NCBI GenBank assembly: GCA_944472155.2
Contig: OX235272.1
Span: 88,418,020-88,482,019 of the forward strand
Length of the DNA: 64,000 nucleotides
Origin: Trichobilharzia szidati
Taxonomy: Eukaryota; Platyhelminthes; Trematoda; Strigeidida; Schistosomatidae
Direction: 5' to 3'
This document shows positions 1-10,960 of the stretch, one piece after another. Within the stretch, counting starts at the first letter, position 1; the number at the start of each line of letters is the position of its first letter. Under the pieces are notes generated by a model. The model made no database searches and had not been told where the DNA came from. It saw only the letters and a program-made list of their open reading frames with translations. A program made the position numbers and the translations under genes.

Positions 1-90
1 AAATCTCAGTGAGAATGCAGGCACATTCAGTTGATGAGTCCTGAGTAGAACGAAACATACATCCTAGATTCCACTGCTAACAGCTAGCCT
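1..90 (+). repeat. Sm-alpha-like repeat, hammerhead region (5' truncated by window edge)
   Basis: Begins within the repeat just before the ribozyme region. The core reads TTGATGAG at 31-38 and CGAAA at 51-55, followed by ATC and the downstream arm CTAGATTCC. Only C3 of the canonical CUGAUGAG is changed (to U), which is expected to reduce or abolish cleavage. Confidence 0.7.
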
Positions 91-224
91 ACACTTAAAC
101 CTAAGTATTCTCTGAAATTCTACATTGTGAACAACCACAGTTCGTTCTCCAGCATTACTTTCTTCTAATAACATGAGTATTATTTGTGTGAACGAAAACT
201 GAGCGTCAAATTCAAAATTTGCAA

Positions 225-505
225 TGTACACACATGAGGTGATAGTTCCTGAGTCATGTCCTTGGGTTTCAAAATGTACTGCTGAACGTTTTACAGTTGG
301 CTTTCAATCCAATGTCGTGGATTTCTCTAGGGATAGAAAGAAGTAATATCACGATGGAGTGATTTACGCATTTTATCACAGGATCTACTGTTCATTAGTA
401 TTTTTTCTGAAGATCCTGTACGAAGAGAAAATATCATGCAATAAATACCGCTGTAGGTTCTGTACATCATATAAACACCGTCCAGAATAAGGCTATTATT
501 ATCAG
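225..505 (-). repeat. R1 dispersed repeat, copy 1
   Basis: On the reverse strand this matches 35480-35790 on the + strand: an opening TTATTCTGGA, a central TTTATTGCATGATATTT and a later GAAATCCACGA with AAGCCAA soon after are shared in the same order. The class is unknown; no conserved protein motif was recognised. Confidence 0.6.
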
Positions 506-639
506 TGCCCGCCGGCCAGATGTGAGTGATAATTTGGCTTCCATAGGAAATTGCAGTATAAATCTCACCTTCTCGAACTGTGCACATTGTAAATGGCTAG
601 CTAATTTGCAGGTTGTGGATGTGATAAACGATGTCAGGA

Positions 640-800
640 GTTCAACCAAGTAGCTGGCCATCCAGCCAGAAATCGGGTGTGGTTCACACTGATTCGGTCT
701 CTGAGCTGTGTTATACCGGGTGTACCGCTGATGAGCTCTGCCTCAAATAAGCGAAACGGTCATCTGGTTGATCTGAACTGCTCTCCTCATTCAATCAATG
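640..800 (+). repeat. R2 dispersed repeat with hammerhead-like core
   Basis: Shares GATTCGG, a GAGCTG block and CTGATGAGCTC with copies at 9.2, 12.9, 14.75, 38.2 (minus) and 59.65 kb. CTGATGA is at 728-734 and GAAA at 753-756, spaced as in a hammerhead core. Full copies end in short inverted blocks around TACTACTGA / TCAGTAGT. Confidence 0.55.
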
Positions 801-829
801 GTACTTTGTTTCATGCATAAAACTGAGTG

Positions 830-1560
830 TGTATTCGATGAGTAGGCGTTTAATTGTGCTAATTGTTTTAAATAATCAACTTAAGAAACCTTAAAAATAA
901 TAATTGATAATTACTTCTGCAAATCTTTTTTTATTTTTTATTTTTTTTAATTTCATAATCTAAAATATATTTATATACACTTGTAAATTAATTACAAAAT
1001 CATTTTAAAATATAGAATTAATGAGTTAATTAGTGGTAACCAAAAAGTGAAGTTTTAAAAATTGACACAATTCACAATGACCTTGAAAATAGTTCATTTA
1101 TAAAAGTAAAACAATTAAAAGTACATATACTCACAGAGTTAAACAGAAATTGAAGTCAATAAGAAGGTAAAGAATGAATAATGACAAATTTTAACTAGAG
1201 ATAAATCATTCTAATAGTAAAAAGACAGAATTATAATAATAATAATTGAATAATGATAATTTTTAAAAATACTGAAATTTACTTTACTTCTCTTTAAGAC
1301 GTTGTAAAGTTTATATTGAATATTGAATGGTTGACAATGATTGGTGGAAAGTGAAACTTGACTAGATCTATAATAATTGTTGATAATAGTCCATAGGGTT
1401 GTATTAGTGCACATTAGTAGTGGCTTGTACTTTTCCAAGGACTCAAATAGAAGATCAGTTTCTGGAAATATCATTACGGTGCAGTTTTATATGGCAACTA
1501 ATGACAACTAGAAATGCACTGATTGAGCAAAGTGGGTAACTGAACTCTCTTGATCTGTAT
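830..1560. other. AT-rich stretch without recognised feature
   Basis: Long A/T runs and no open frame with recognisable content. Consistent with intron or intergenic DNA upstream of the first visible exon. Confidence 0.5.
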
Positions 1561-1569
1561 TTGTAAAGC

Positions 1570-1780
1570 GTGTCAGTGGTTCGACGGTAGAATGCTCGCT
1601 AACGACACCGCATAGGTTCCGGTGTTCAGTCTCAATCTAATGTGCTCCAAAATCTCGCTTGGCCAGTAGTAAGACTGTTAAAGAGGGTAGGCTGAATATG
1701 AAATTTGTAAACACCTGTGCTACTGGAACTTTTGAGGTCATTTCCGGGGGCCCTATGTTCCACTGGGAACGTGAGGGAAT
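1570..1780 (+). repeat. SINE-D copy
   Basis: A tRNA-like head (GGTTCGACGGTAGAATGCTC) is followed by the AAAGAGGG body and the tail CCCTATGTTCCACTGGGAAC. The tail matches the 3' end of the RTE-like elements. Degraded. Confidence 0.6.
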
Positions 1781-1789
1781 ACAATGATA

Positions 1790-2300
1790 TAATCAATAAA
1801 TAATTATACAGCAATCTGTGCTCAATAAAAGTCTTTCCTTCTAAGTATATAACACTTGAAGACGATTTAAAACTAGGAGGCGAAAATGGCAGATGTTTCA
1901 TCCCTCCGTTAGGACCAAAATGTCTACTTTGTATCTGCTGCTGTATCGTTGGCCAGCTCAGTAGACGAGTTACTGCTCAGCTATGTGGTAGAGGCTCAAC
2001 TAATCATGATTTTTAAGCTTCACCATGATGGGACTCCTCATGAATTTTAAAATTAACCTTATGCTTACTGGATGAGTAAAACTTAGACTGTCGGTGTTGA
2101 TCTCACACATTCTGCCATATTCCCTGTATAGATTGAAAGAGGTTATAGATGTAAAAGTCACCTCTCAAAGTTGCAGAGTTGACTTAATATCACAAAATAA
2201 CTTTTTCAGAATATTACTACCTTACTGTATGAATGCATCCCATGAACAGTTATCGATTTTAAAAAATAACGATTTAATGAGTGATAATCAAAGATGAAAT
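1790..2300. other. Unassigned sequence
   Basis: No repeat family or coding sequence recognised. Open frames here (for example 2094-2297) have no recognisable motif and no splice context. Confidence 0.4.
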
Positions 2301-2314
2301 TAAAAGCTGGATCA

Positions 2315-2372
2315 CTGCAACAGGGCTTGAACTGATGCTAGTCCAAGGTGCTCCTCCAGCTGAGCTATGAAA
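2315..2372 (-). repeat. tRNA-like relic
   Basis: The reverse strand has TAGCTCAGCTGG (A-box-like) and AGTTCAAGCCC (B-box-like), but no normal anticodon arm lies between them. Probably the head of a degraded SINE, not a tRNA gene. Confidence 0.4.
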
Positions 2373-2464
2373 CCTAACTGTTCACCATATCATCCATTAT
2401 TTCCCTACAGTCATCAAGGGTAATGCTCAGATGTCATTTGAATGAATGACACGTAACTCTCCAG

Positions 2465-2672
2465 TATGTACAAAAACTGACATCAGTTAGAGAACCATTG
2501 GAAAACCAGCAGGGAGTAATGGATGGTTGTTTCGTCCTGTCCTAAGACTCTTCAGTAATACTCACCCACTAGGGTTCAAACCCAGAACCTTCTGGTTGCT
2601 AGTCAATCTCGTAGATCATTCAGTCAATAGGACCTGACCTAATGGTTCATGAATTTCAATTTCTACCGATCC
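2465..2672 (-). repeat. SINE-A copy
   Basis: Reverse orientation: CTGACATCAGTTAGAGAACC, then the B-box complement GGGTTCAAACCC and the downstream block of the family. Confidence 0.7.
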
Positions 2673-2674
2673 GG

Positions 2675-2830
2675 GGTTCGATTCCGCGCTGATACACTCC
2701 TAAACCACACTCAAATGGTAGCAGGACCAGTAAGGAGAGAAGTTTAAACGTGAAGCTAGCAACTCTACTGGGTAAAAATTGAGAAACACCATTGCTATTG
2801 AAACTTCGAAGATTAAATTTTAAGCAAAGA
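2675..2830 (+). repeat. SINE-D copy
   Basis: The B box GGGTTCGATTCC is followed by AAGGAGAGAAGTTTAAACGTG and AGCTAGCAAC, in the family order. It abuts the 5' side of the preceding SINE-A. Confidence 0.55.
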
Positions 2831-3199
2831 ATTAAAATTAGAAATAAGTATACACCAGTAGCCATCTGACAACTCATGGCTATCTCAAATAGCCTCACTA
2901 CCAAATTAATAACCAGTATAATATCGATTAGCAATAAAAAACGGTATTACTCTCTAGCATAATGTTTTAAACCTGTGTAGTAGGTTTTACTAATAATAAT
3001 GTTTGTCACTGAAAAATACCCCCCATTGTGGAGAGAAAAAAAATGAAATTGTAATCAACCACACTACGAACTACATACGTTTGAGGTGTGTGAGAATATT
3101 TCATAGTAAAACTTATTCTTATACAATATTGCTTTACAATAATGCTTAAGGTTCAAGGTAAAATACCTAATTTTCACAAACGGTACAAAAAAATAATCG

Positions 3200-3260
3200 T
3201 TATAGGGCCAAGTTAAACTTTAAGCACCACTAACTGCCAATGGAGAGCAACAGCATCAAT
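3200..3260. repeat. Left arm of a ~60-bp inverted pair (partner 4846-4915)
   Basis: GTTATAGGGCCAAGTTAAAC and GCACCACTAACTGCCAAT recur in reverse complement near 4855-4910, with a few mismatches. The pair encloses the CR1-like fragment. Confidence 0.55.
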
Positions 3261-3364
3261 GACCTTGAAGCGCGCAGTGAGCAAGCTAGTGAAACCTGGC
3301 AAACAATGCTGTTATCATCAATAAAATATGCTCATAGAAGTGTTATGCTATTAAATCGGATATC

Positions 3365-4271
3365 TAGGAAGTTACAGTTACGGTTTGGTCTGCTGATCTC
3401 TCCTGGTCGTCTCATATCTTAGCAATTTCTAAGAAAATATTCCGTCTTACCTTCTACATTAAGAAGTTAAAACATTCTGGTATTACCCAACCCTTACTCC
3501 TACAATTCGTTAATTCTCGCATCCTGCCTATTATTCTCTATTGTTCCCCCTTAGTTTTTCCCGGGCTACTGAACAAAAACTATAACATATTACGCAGGAT
3601 GTTAAAGGTTGTCAGTAGGGTAAGCAACGTGCCACTTAGCCAGTTTGTTAATATTCTAGTCGACAGGCACATGGACTCCTGTGAGAAATGGGCCAAGTCC
3701 ATTTTATTTAACTCACACCACCCTCTTTATTCACAACTCTCCCCTTGCATCTCATCAGGTAAAACCAGAAGCCTATATAGAAAACTATATGCTCGCACTA
3801 GCAAGTACAAAAACTCAACCATACCCTACTTAGCTTCTGTTTTGTGCGATAAAGAAAGCATTAGGCGTGACACCTATAATTCATTAAATAGTCAGTAGAA
3901 CAATTGGACCTCGTCTTTCCAACTCATATCATTTATAGGTACAACATTTTCTTTCTTTCTTTTCCTTTTCTCTCTCTCTTTTTTTCCATTATGTGCTGCT
4001 TTGTTTCTTTCTCTCGCTTACGCCAGTTAGTATGTCAGCTCCCACTTTTCTAACACCTTCAAACACTGTTTCAGCTTTACCTTTGCTACCGACATGCCAA
4101 TGTGCTGTTGTCATAATGAACTGTGATTTCCTTAATCTATGTAGAATTCTATTTATTGATTATGTACTAACTGGATGCAATACTGTAGTAAAAATGCTGA
4201 GAATTCCATTCTGTATCACAAGTACTGTTTTGGAATAAAGCAAATTATTATTATTATTATTATTATTATTA
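3365..4271 (+). mobile_element. CR1-clade (SR1-like) retrotransposon, 5'-truncated
   Basis: The 3' part of a non-LTR element. It starts in the RT palm/thumb region (a degraded copy of the segment seen at 52.6 kb), runs through the C-terminal frame at 3599-3898, and ends after TGGAATAAAG in (ATT)n. The 5' truncation and microsatellite-like 3' end are typical of target-primed insertion. Confidence 0.75.
3599..3898 (+). pseudogene. CR1-like RT protein, C-terminal fragment
   Basis: A 99-codon open frame with the family's C-terminal signature: a DRHMDSCEKWAK-like helix, HPLY, SSGKTRS and ARTSKYKNS, then a natural stop. The same region is found at 10530-10811 (minus) and 52840-53175 (+). It has no catalytic residues and cannot function alone. 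Confidence 0.72.
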
Positions 4272-4471
4272 ATACAAAGATTAAGGTACGTTTTTAGCCA
4301 AGGACAAGTTAGGGCTATGTTAACCGAATAAAGGCGACATTTTGGTTGGTTCGAGTTAGATTATATTTAGTCTAGGGATATTTTCACGTTAGGGTTAGGT
4401 TTTGGAAATATGAGAGTTATTGTTAGGGTAAGAAGACCTAAATAACTACATACGTAGAATGTGGTTAAATT

Positions 4472-4691
4472 ACTCTGTTGATATAAGAATAGAACTTGTG
4501 CACTGTGGTAGGGTATAATTCCATTATGGGTAAAATTTATTTTGATAAAGTCTCACAGTGCCAAACAGTAATATTTACTGATAACCACGTTTCGAGCACA
4601 ATTTATTGCTCAGTAAATATTACTGTATAACAAACACTATGAGACTTTATCAAAATAAATTTTACCTACAATGGAATTATACTCTGTTGAT
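4472..4691. mobile_element. Small foldback insertion with 11-bp target duplication
   Basis: ACTCTGTTGAT at 4472-4482 is repeated at 4681-4691. Inside, about 70-bp arms (4513-4580 and 4611-4682) are inverted, starting GTATAATTCCATTATGGGTA, around a 30-bp loop that reads CTCGAAACGTGG on the reverse strand. The right arm overlaps the duplication by two bases. Possibly a non-autonomous Penelope-like derivative. Confidence 0.65.
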
Positions 4692-4845
4692 ACTCCAACG
4701 TAAAACTGAGGGCTGTTTATATCGCATATAAGAGGAAGGTATCCTCTGTAACAATTTTCTACAATTTTTATGCATTCTTTTTCATAAATATATGTATTCC
4801 ATACACAAAAATGCCTCCTTCACGTGATTGGTGCGTTCGAGGTCA

Positions 4846-4915
4846 CTCGCTGATTGGTAGTTAGTGGTGCTTGAAGTTTAACTTTGCCCGTTATAGCTTT
4901 CATTATTAAACTTCT
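4846..4915. repeat. Right arm of the inverted pair with 3200-3260
   Basis: TTAGTGGTGCTTGAAGTTTA is the near reverse complement of the left arm. A related TTTAACTTTGCC end also occurs near 35150. Confidence 0.5.
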
Positions 4916-4916
4916 T

Positions 4917-4977
4917 TACACACACACACACACACACAACACATTACCTAGATCACTGTTATAGACAACGAAATCAC

Positions 4978-5012
<35 letters not shown>
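4917..5012. repeat. (CA)n and (AT)n microsatellites
   Basis: A (CA) run at about 4917-4940 and a pure (AT)16 run at about 4981-5012. Confidence 0.9.
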
Positions 5013-5015
<3 letters not shown>

Positions 5016-5287
5016 CACTATAAATCTGTCAGGTATCATGCTGACACGTATAGTTTTCAAATCTGTAATACAGTCTGACTTTCAGGGTGGTCATTTAAGT
5101 GCTTTAAATATCATGAAGGAAGCTGGCTGCATTGATTTTTCAACATATAACACGATAATAATCCAGAGTTAAACAATATGTGTCTGCTTGTAACTGAGCT
5201 CTGTTTCACTAATATATGTGAGAATAACGTTGCATTCTCCCAGTCTCATCTCCCCTTAATCCTCTGAATTCACATTGCTTAATTCTT
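5013..5287. other. Unassigned sequence
   Basis: No family recognised; it precedes the 3' end of an RTE-like fragment. Confidence 0.4.
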
Positions 5288-6140
5288 ATTAGTATTCCAA
5301 TGGGTTCCAAATCGAACGGAGGGCTTCGACAGTATATCTCCACTTCACCAGGTTCTCTGCGTTCCTCTCTAGCTGGCACCATAAGATTGCCCATACGCTT
5401 TCATCTCCCTCTACTCACATGATCTCCTCCATGTCACCCTCATACCTATGCCCAACTCTTCCTTTCCCATTAGGATTCAAATGGAGGATCTCCCTGGTGC
5501 TCGACATCACCCAACGGTTTCCACAGTGTGTTTTCGATCTACCTCCATTTTCTTCGTAATATTTATTAGACAATAGGTCCCTGATTGCTTTGTTCCCAGA
5601 GTTTCTTGTTGATAATTCTTTCTGGTCTTCCACTTGATCCCTAATATGGAGTGAATGTAACTGCTGATGAAGGTCTGAAGCCTTTTTGAAAGGCTTTGTG
5701 TGATACGCCAAGTTTCTGACTTTTACTGAAGAACTTATTTAATGACTGGTGCTGAAAATCGAAATTTTGTTGTTTATGCTGAGTAGTGCAGGAGATTTCC
5801 AAACTGATTTCAGGATGATGGATATCTGTTTTGACTTTCAAATTCCAGTTGGTTTTGACATCGTCATCTGTGCCTTCTGCCTGTAGTTGAAACGGTAAAT
5901 GAATGAAGTAACCACTTTCAAATTTATCCCATTTACAATGATTGGTGCTTTTTGTTGTTGCTGTTGGTGGTGGTTGGTTATCTTCAACACCTCCGTCTTC
6001 TCTATGTTCCCTTGAAGTCCTGTCTTCACTACCTGCATCCATAGGTCTTCTTATCGGCCGAGCGTATTCCTGTCTTCTCGCTCCTCAAGCACGGCGTCTC
6101 CATTAATCCAGTCCATAACAATTATGAATATCATTGGCTT
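5288..6140 (-). mobile_element. RTE-clade (SR2-like) retrotransposon 3' fragment
   Basis: Reverse-strand coding pieces in several frames match the C-terminal third of the 54-57 kb element: EDRTSREHREDGG, a (CAA)n stretch, and the motif Asn-Gly-rich ITING region. The tail complement near 5290 reads ATTCCAATGGGTTCC. Multiple frameshifts. Confidence 0.7.
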
Positions 6141-6250
6141 TAATACTTCAAATCTTGACAACATTGTCACCGATATTACTACTAGCCCCCAATATTATCA
6201 TAGATGAATTCAGTATTTCAATAGGATTAAAAATAGACCCTTTTCCTAAA

Positions 6251-6587
6251 CAATAACAAAAGTATTGGTTTTGTAGGGATTTTATTCTAGTGGGAAGCCG
6301 TGACCGGTAGGGTACAGCAGATCGAAGATAAGGCAGTAACTCATCGAAGAAGACATTGCGAAATAATCGCACAATGTCGTGAATTGGATCGGTTCCCAGT
6401 GGCTCAATGGTCTACGAGCTCGCCTTGTAACCAGAAGGCCCTGGGTTCGAACCCCACATTGTGGATGCGTACTGATGAAGAGTCCCAAACCAGGACGAAA
6501 CAGCTGTCCAGTACTCCCAGGCTTTCCAGTAGTTCTCTAATTGATGTCAGCTCATGATGAAATCCTCCATGCAATAACAAAAGTATT
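6251..6587 (+). repeat. SINE-A copy with 16-bp target duplication and inverted tail stub
   Basis: CAATAACAAAAGTATT occurs at 6251-6266 and again at 6572-6587. The left side of the insert starts with TTGGTTTTGTAGGGATTT, which is the reverse complement of the normal SINE-A 3' tail. A forward SINE-A follows: A box near 6400 and B box GGTTCGAACCCC near 6443. So both outer ends are 3'-end sequence. Confidence 0.85.
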
Positions 6588-6589
6588 AA

Positions 6590-7040
6590 AACAGAAAGTT
6601 AGTCCTTGACCTATAAAGAACACTTTGAATTTGAGTCAAACTGGTCCCAGATTGGAATTCTGCACTGCCTACATCAACCTGAGCAAATGAATAGCATTAT
6701 CAGCCTTTAAATAATGACTATGACTCATAAATGTGAATAAATAGTGTACTTCAGTTAATTGTTTTTTTAAAGATTTACTCATAATCAGTTGTCAGTTTAT
6801 CTGTACCTTTGGTTTATCTTTACAATTCAGTCTACTCAGATAACACAACTACTCACCTTTGAGACTATATTTCATTCATGTGTGCATTATTTATTTATTT
6901 ATTTATGAGTGGTTTCAAAGGTTCTTTTTCTGAAATAAAATCTTATTACTTACTGATAAAGTTGCTCCAAAAAGTATGTTAAGATCATGGAATATGTTAA
7001 CCTGTGGTATTTAAATACTCAGTGTTCCAGCTTCAATCAA
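6590..7040. other. Unassigned AT-rich sequence
   Basis: Contains a short (TTTA)n run near 6890; no gene or repeat recognised. Confidence 0.4.
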
Positions 7041-7044
7041 GTAT

Positions 7045-7290
7045 TCATACTGGTACACAGGTGGTTTGGCGGAGGAATACTCACTAACCATGCCTCATGT
7101 CATCTGAGGTTTGATTCCCGGCAGACATACTGCTTTGTTTGCTTAGCCGGTGATAAGCTCGGGAAAGATGGAAGATTAGACGTGTGGCTAGCAGCCACAT
7201 CCTGTAAAATTTAGAAAACACCGCTGCTACTGACACTCCAAAGCTGAATTCTGATGCCCTATGTTCTGCTCGGAACGCAAAGAAATAAAT
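7045..7290 (+). repeat. SINE-D copy
   Basis: The B box GTTTGATTCC is near 7110, followed by GTGTGGCTAGCAGCCACATC and a tail CCCTATGTTCTGCTCGGAAC. The tail is shared with the RTE 3' end. Confidence 0.7.
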
Positions 7291-7294
7291 ATAT

Positions 7295-7815
7295 AACCAG
7301 TGTTGTGCATCTAGTCCTTTGTTTGGTGCACACTGAATCCTAATCAGTCAAGTTTGCAATGTGGCCACCAAGCCACTAGGTGGTTCTCCATGATGGTGCA
7401 TTGTGGACCGTTATTATTAGATTGTTTGAGTCAATGAGAAGGAATCCTTAGACTTAGTTGTTTTGTGCTTCTTCTCACTCATCAGTCGCAACAAGGAGTA
7501 TCTGAAATCATTAGAGAAACTCATGTCCATTCTGAGATTCGAACCTAGGTTACCTGGGTCAGTGTTGCAGTCACAAGCGTTACCACTGAGCTGTTCAGGA
7601 GCGCGACTGACTCCCTGTAAAGCTATATATCGGATACTTTAATTCAACACTATGTACCACTAAGTACAACGAGTGTTATGCATCTAGTCCTTTGTTTGGC
7701 TCAGTCATAAGTTCCCACCTTGCTGTCCAGTTCCCAAAAAGCATGAAACCTATATCCAAGGCTTCCTTCAGATTTCCTCCAATTATCTAATACATCATAA
7801 TGTCGAAAAATATTA
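7295..7815 (-). repeat. SINE-C composite copy
   Basis: Holds the CTAGTCCTTTGTTTGG module twice (about 7313 and 7686), the GCAATGTGGCCACCA module, and a reverse tRNA-like block with B box GGTTCGAATCTC and AGCTCAGTGGTAAC on the minus strand. Same modules as 44024-44503. Confidence 0.6.
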
Positions 7816-8284
7816 AATTTCCTAGTGTTATACATCTCAAGAAGTCATCACAAACAACTCTGTACAAAGTACGTCTGTTCTAAGAGTTATAGAACAAACA
7901 CTTCTGATACCTTCTAATAAAAAAAATGATCAACAATGGAAACCATGGAACATTGGACAATCACTGATTCATCCGTGTTAGGTAGTGAGTTCAAGATCTT
8001 CAGGTTAGGAGACGAAAACTTTACTGTTCAGCCGATTAGTTTGATTATTCTGGCCTACAAAGCTTTGCTTAATCCACAATATATTCTTACTGCAAGTTAG
8101 TGTCAGAGACAAGTCTATGTCATCAGGTGAGATATGGTGAACCCTAATCGCCAAGATTTATTATTAGGGTTAATGGAGGCCCATCTTGTGGTCAATCATC
8201 AGTGATAGGGGCTAAAATTAATGAAACAAGTGGTCATGTACTCACTATACAACACAAAAGTCCTTGGCTTAATCATTTGTAGGG
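7816..8284. other. Unassigned sequence
   Basis: No feature recognised. Confidence 0.35.
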
Positions 8285-8400
8285 ATCTTGGTGCGTACTT
8301 CTGAAGAGTGCAGAACTAGGATGAAACAGTATCTATTCTCCTTGGTTTTTAATGATTCTTTGATTTAAGTTGGTTCACGACAAAGTCTATTTCAAATATC
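8285..8400 (+). repeat. SINE-B fragment
   Basis: TGCGTACTTCTGAAGAGT and ACTAGGATGAAACAG in family order, ending ACAAAGTCTATTTCAAAT. Confidence 0.5.
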
Positions 8401-9204
8401 AATCAAGCGTCGTCATATCCGACACAAAGGAAATCATAAGCGCCTGAAAAGGGAACTATTAATTCCAACACACAATTTGATCGGTAAACTTAAGCTTATA
8501 ATACTATTAAGTATACAATTTTAGACTTTCACATCTATACCCTAATACACTGAATCCCAACATTGCTTTGTAATGATTACGCTTTAATAGAGAAAACTTT
8601 TGTAGCCCAGGTGGTTGATCTTGCTGTAGTTGTGTTCTTTGAGCTGGATGATTTACTTAAAAAGCTTTCATGAACGAAAGGTCAACTTTCAGATCAAGGA
8701 AACAATCAATACAAGCGGACTAGAAGATGGAAAAAACACACACAAAAACAACCAATCACATTCAAGGTTACCTGGAGAGATAACTAATAAACTCATGGAG
8801 AACTTTAAAAGCTTACTTCTTCAAATTGAAGTATGCACTGAGGATGTTGTCTTGGTAGACAACGAAAGCTTAGCAACTATAAACCATCCAGCGGAGAGAA
8901 CACAACTACGCCAAAATAAGGATCTTATTTATTAAAATGAAGTATATATATGCCCTTAATGAATTTTTATATTGTAGAATACAAGCCGTTCTTGTTTTTG
9001 ATTGTCCTATCTCACCTAATCCCTCTCTCTTCCTTCTTACCATACTCAAAGAAGTGAGATATTAGTGTTTCTACGAATAGGTCATTTGGAGCGAACATTC
9101 AGCACAGTTTTGTTTTTGGAAACCAAACTTATTCAGATAAAAATAAGAGACCCGTGTGTTACTGTGAGTAATATTCAAAAATGTTAGCGATATAACATGA
9201 TGGA
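8401..9204. other. Unassigned sequence with an unexplained 101-codon frame
   Basis: The frame at 8630-8935 (+) is rich in Lys, Asn and Glu, with no family resemblance that I recognise and no splice context. Treated as chance until expression is shown. Confidence 0.3.
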
Positions 9205-9412
9205 GCATACTACTGATCGAGTGAAATGAGTAGTTGGAAGGCAATAATCCAAAATTCAGGTTGGTTTGAATTGATTCGGCTCTGTGAGCTAAGTTCAGAC
9301 ACGTAAATCACTGATGAACTCAACCTCAAACGAATTAAAATGATCATTCGGCTTTAAGACAACTTCAGTCCGTCTGGTAGGTACTACTACTGACTGATTT
9401 CAGTAGTATCTA
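9205..9412 (+). repeat. R2 dispersed repeat, full-length-looking copy
   Basis: Opens TACTACTGATCGAGTG and closes with TACTGACTGATTTCAGTAGT, giving short inverted ends. The interior holds GATTCGGCTC and CTGATGAACTC, but the GAAA of the hammerhead-like core is lost (TAAAA). Confidence 0.6.
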
Positions 9413-9474
9413 AGCAAAATTAAAGTTTACCTTTTTTTGAGGAATTATTTAAGTAGAAAATCTCAAAATTCTAC

Positions 9475-9625
9475 GACCTTGACTGGCAACCGGAAGGTCC
9501 TGGTTTCGAAACCCAGTCATACGTACTGTGCACGACTTCCAAACTAGGAGGAAACAGTTGTCCAATACTCCCTGGTGGTTTTCAATGCTTCTCTAGCTGA
9601 TATCAATTCGTAATCACGCTTGAAA
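9475..9625 (+). repeat. SINE-B copy
   Basis: The B-box-like GGTTTCGAAACCC and ACTAGGAGGAAACAG, tail TCACGCTTGAAA. Confidence 0.6.
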
Positions 9626-9840
9626 TAGATCAAATCCGTACAAACAAACTCTTGAAAGTTATTTTATTATCATTCATTGCTATTGAACATTGAACTCAAT
9701 TTTCTGACCTTCATTGTAACATGAATTGGCTTAATTTCTTTTTGTCTTTGCCAAATTTTCTTGCCAAAGAATGTTTTCTTTGTAAAAGATTAGTAAACTA
9801 CATTTTATTATAATTAGTGAATTAATTTTTAATTTTAATT

Positions 9841-10090
9841 AATGTGCGTTGGTGGCTCAGCCGTAGGATACTCACCAACGAAGTCACATGTGGTCCGGAG
9901 TTCGATTCCCAGCGGACACACTCTTGAATCTTGCTTAGCCGGTTGTCAGACTATTGAAGAAGGAAGGTTGGGTGTGAGGCTAGCAGCCCCAACCAGTAAA
10001 AGAATGGATAATACCACTTTGCTACTGAAACAACAAACTTCAAGCTTGAAGCCTAATGTTTCACTGGGGACACAAAGGAATGAATACATT
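9841..10090 (+). repeat. SINE-D copy, best in window
   Basis: The tRNA-like head GGTGGCTCAGCCGTAGG is followed by B box AGTTCGATTCC near 9899. The body GAAGGTTGGGTGTGAGGC resembles the RTE 5' leader. The tail GCCTAATGTTTCACTGGGGA resembles the RTE 3' end. Confidence 0.75.
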
Positions 10091-10124
10091 GTTACCATTA
10101 CACTATCGATAATAATATTATTAT

Positions 10125-10960
10125 TAACAATATTGCATCTAATTTCCTCAAATTATAAATAAAATTAATCACACAGACAATTTTCCACATTTACAATAGG
10201 GGTAATGTCAAAAACATGCAGCATATAAAATGGAAATAATAATAATATAATGATAACAGCTAAGGTAATAATAATACAAGTGAAAATTGCCGTGGGCTTG
10301 TTTCACACAGTATTGTCGATGCAGTGTAGAAATCCTAGCATGTTTAAAAATACTGAATATAATGTTCTCTTTACATGATATGGTGAGGGTAAAAACAAAG
10401 ATTACAGCAGTCATAGAGATAAGTTGGTGTTTGCAATTATGAAAGTAAAACAAGGAAGCAACAGGACCATAAATATAATAGAAATATAAAAGTAAACTGA
10501 GGTACATAAGGATGGATGGAGGAAATTGTTTATTTACAAGATGAAAAAAGGTTAGTCAATTCTTGCCTGACACTATTTTTATCACATAAAATACGTGCCA
10601 AGTATGGTATCATAGAATTTTGATACTTAGACGTGCGAGCATACAGTTTTCTGAAGTTACTTCTTGTTCTACCTGACGAGATGCAAGGTGAAAGCTGAGG
10701 GTAAAGTGGATGCTCCAAGTCAAACAAAATCCCTTTAGCAAATTTATTGCACGAAGTCAAATGCCTATCGACAACGACGTTAACTATGTGATCCACTGGG
10801 ACACCACTCACCCTACTGACTGACAGTCTTCAGCATTCTACGAATTGTGACATAGTCCTTTTTAAGCAAACCAGGAAAGAATAGTGGTGAATAATAAAGA
10901 AGAATAGGTAGGATGCAAGAGTTTATGAACTGTATAAGAGGAGGAGTTGAGTTATACCAT
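10125..10960 (-). mobile_element. CR1-clade retrotransposon 3' fragment
   Basis: The coding end is at 10530-10870, with a long 3' UTR to about 10125 that aligns block by block with the UTR of the 52-53 kb copy (CTCCATCCTTA, CCTCACCATA, GATGCAATATTG). The final (ATT)n end is not clear here. Confidence 0.72.
10530..10811 (-). pseudogene. CR1-like RT protein, C-terminal fragment
   Basis: A 93-codon frame with DRHLTSCNKFAKGILFD, HPLYPQLSPC, SSGRTRS and ARTSKYQNS. It lacks the polymerase core, so it is a relic. Confidence 0.72.

Noticed and set aside
8630..8935. 101-codon open frame as a small gene
   Set aside because: No recognisable motif, no splice sites consistent with the plakin gene and no family resemblance; a frame of this length can occur by chance.
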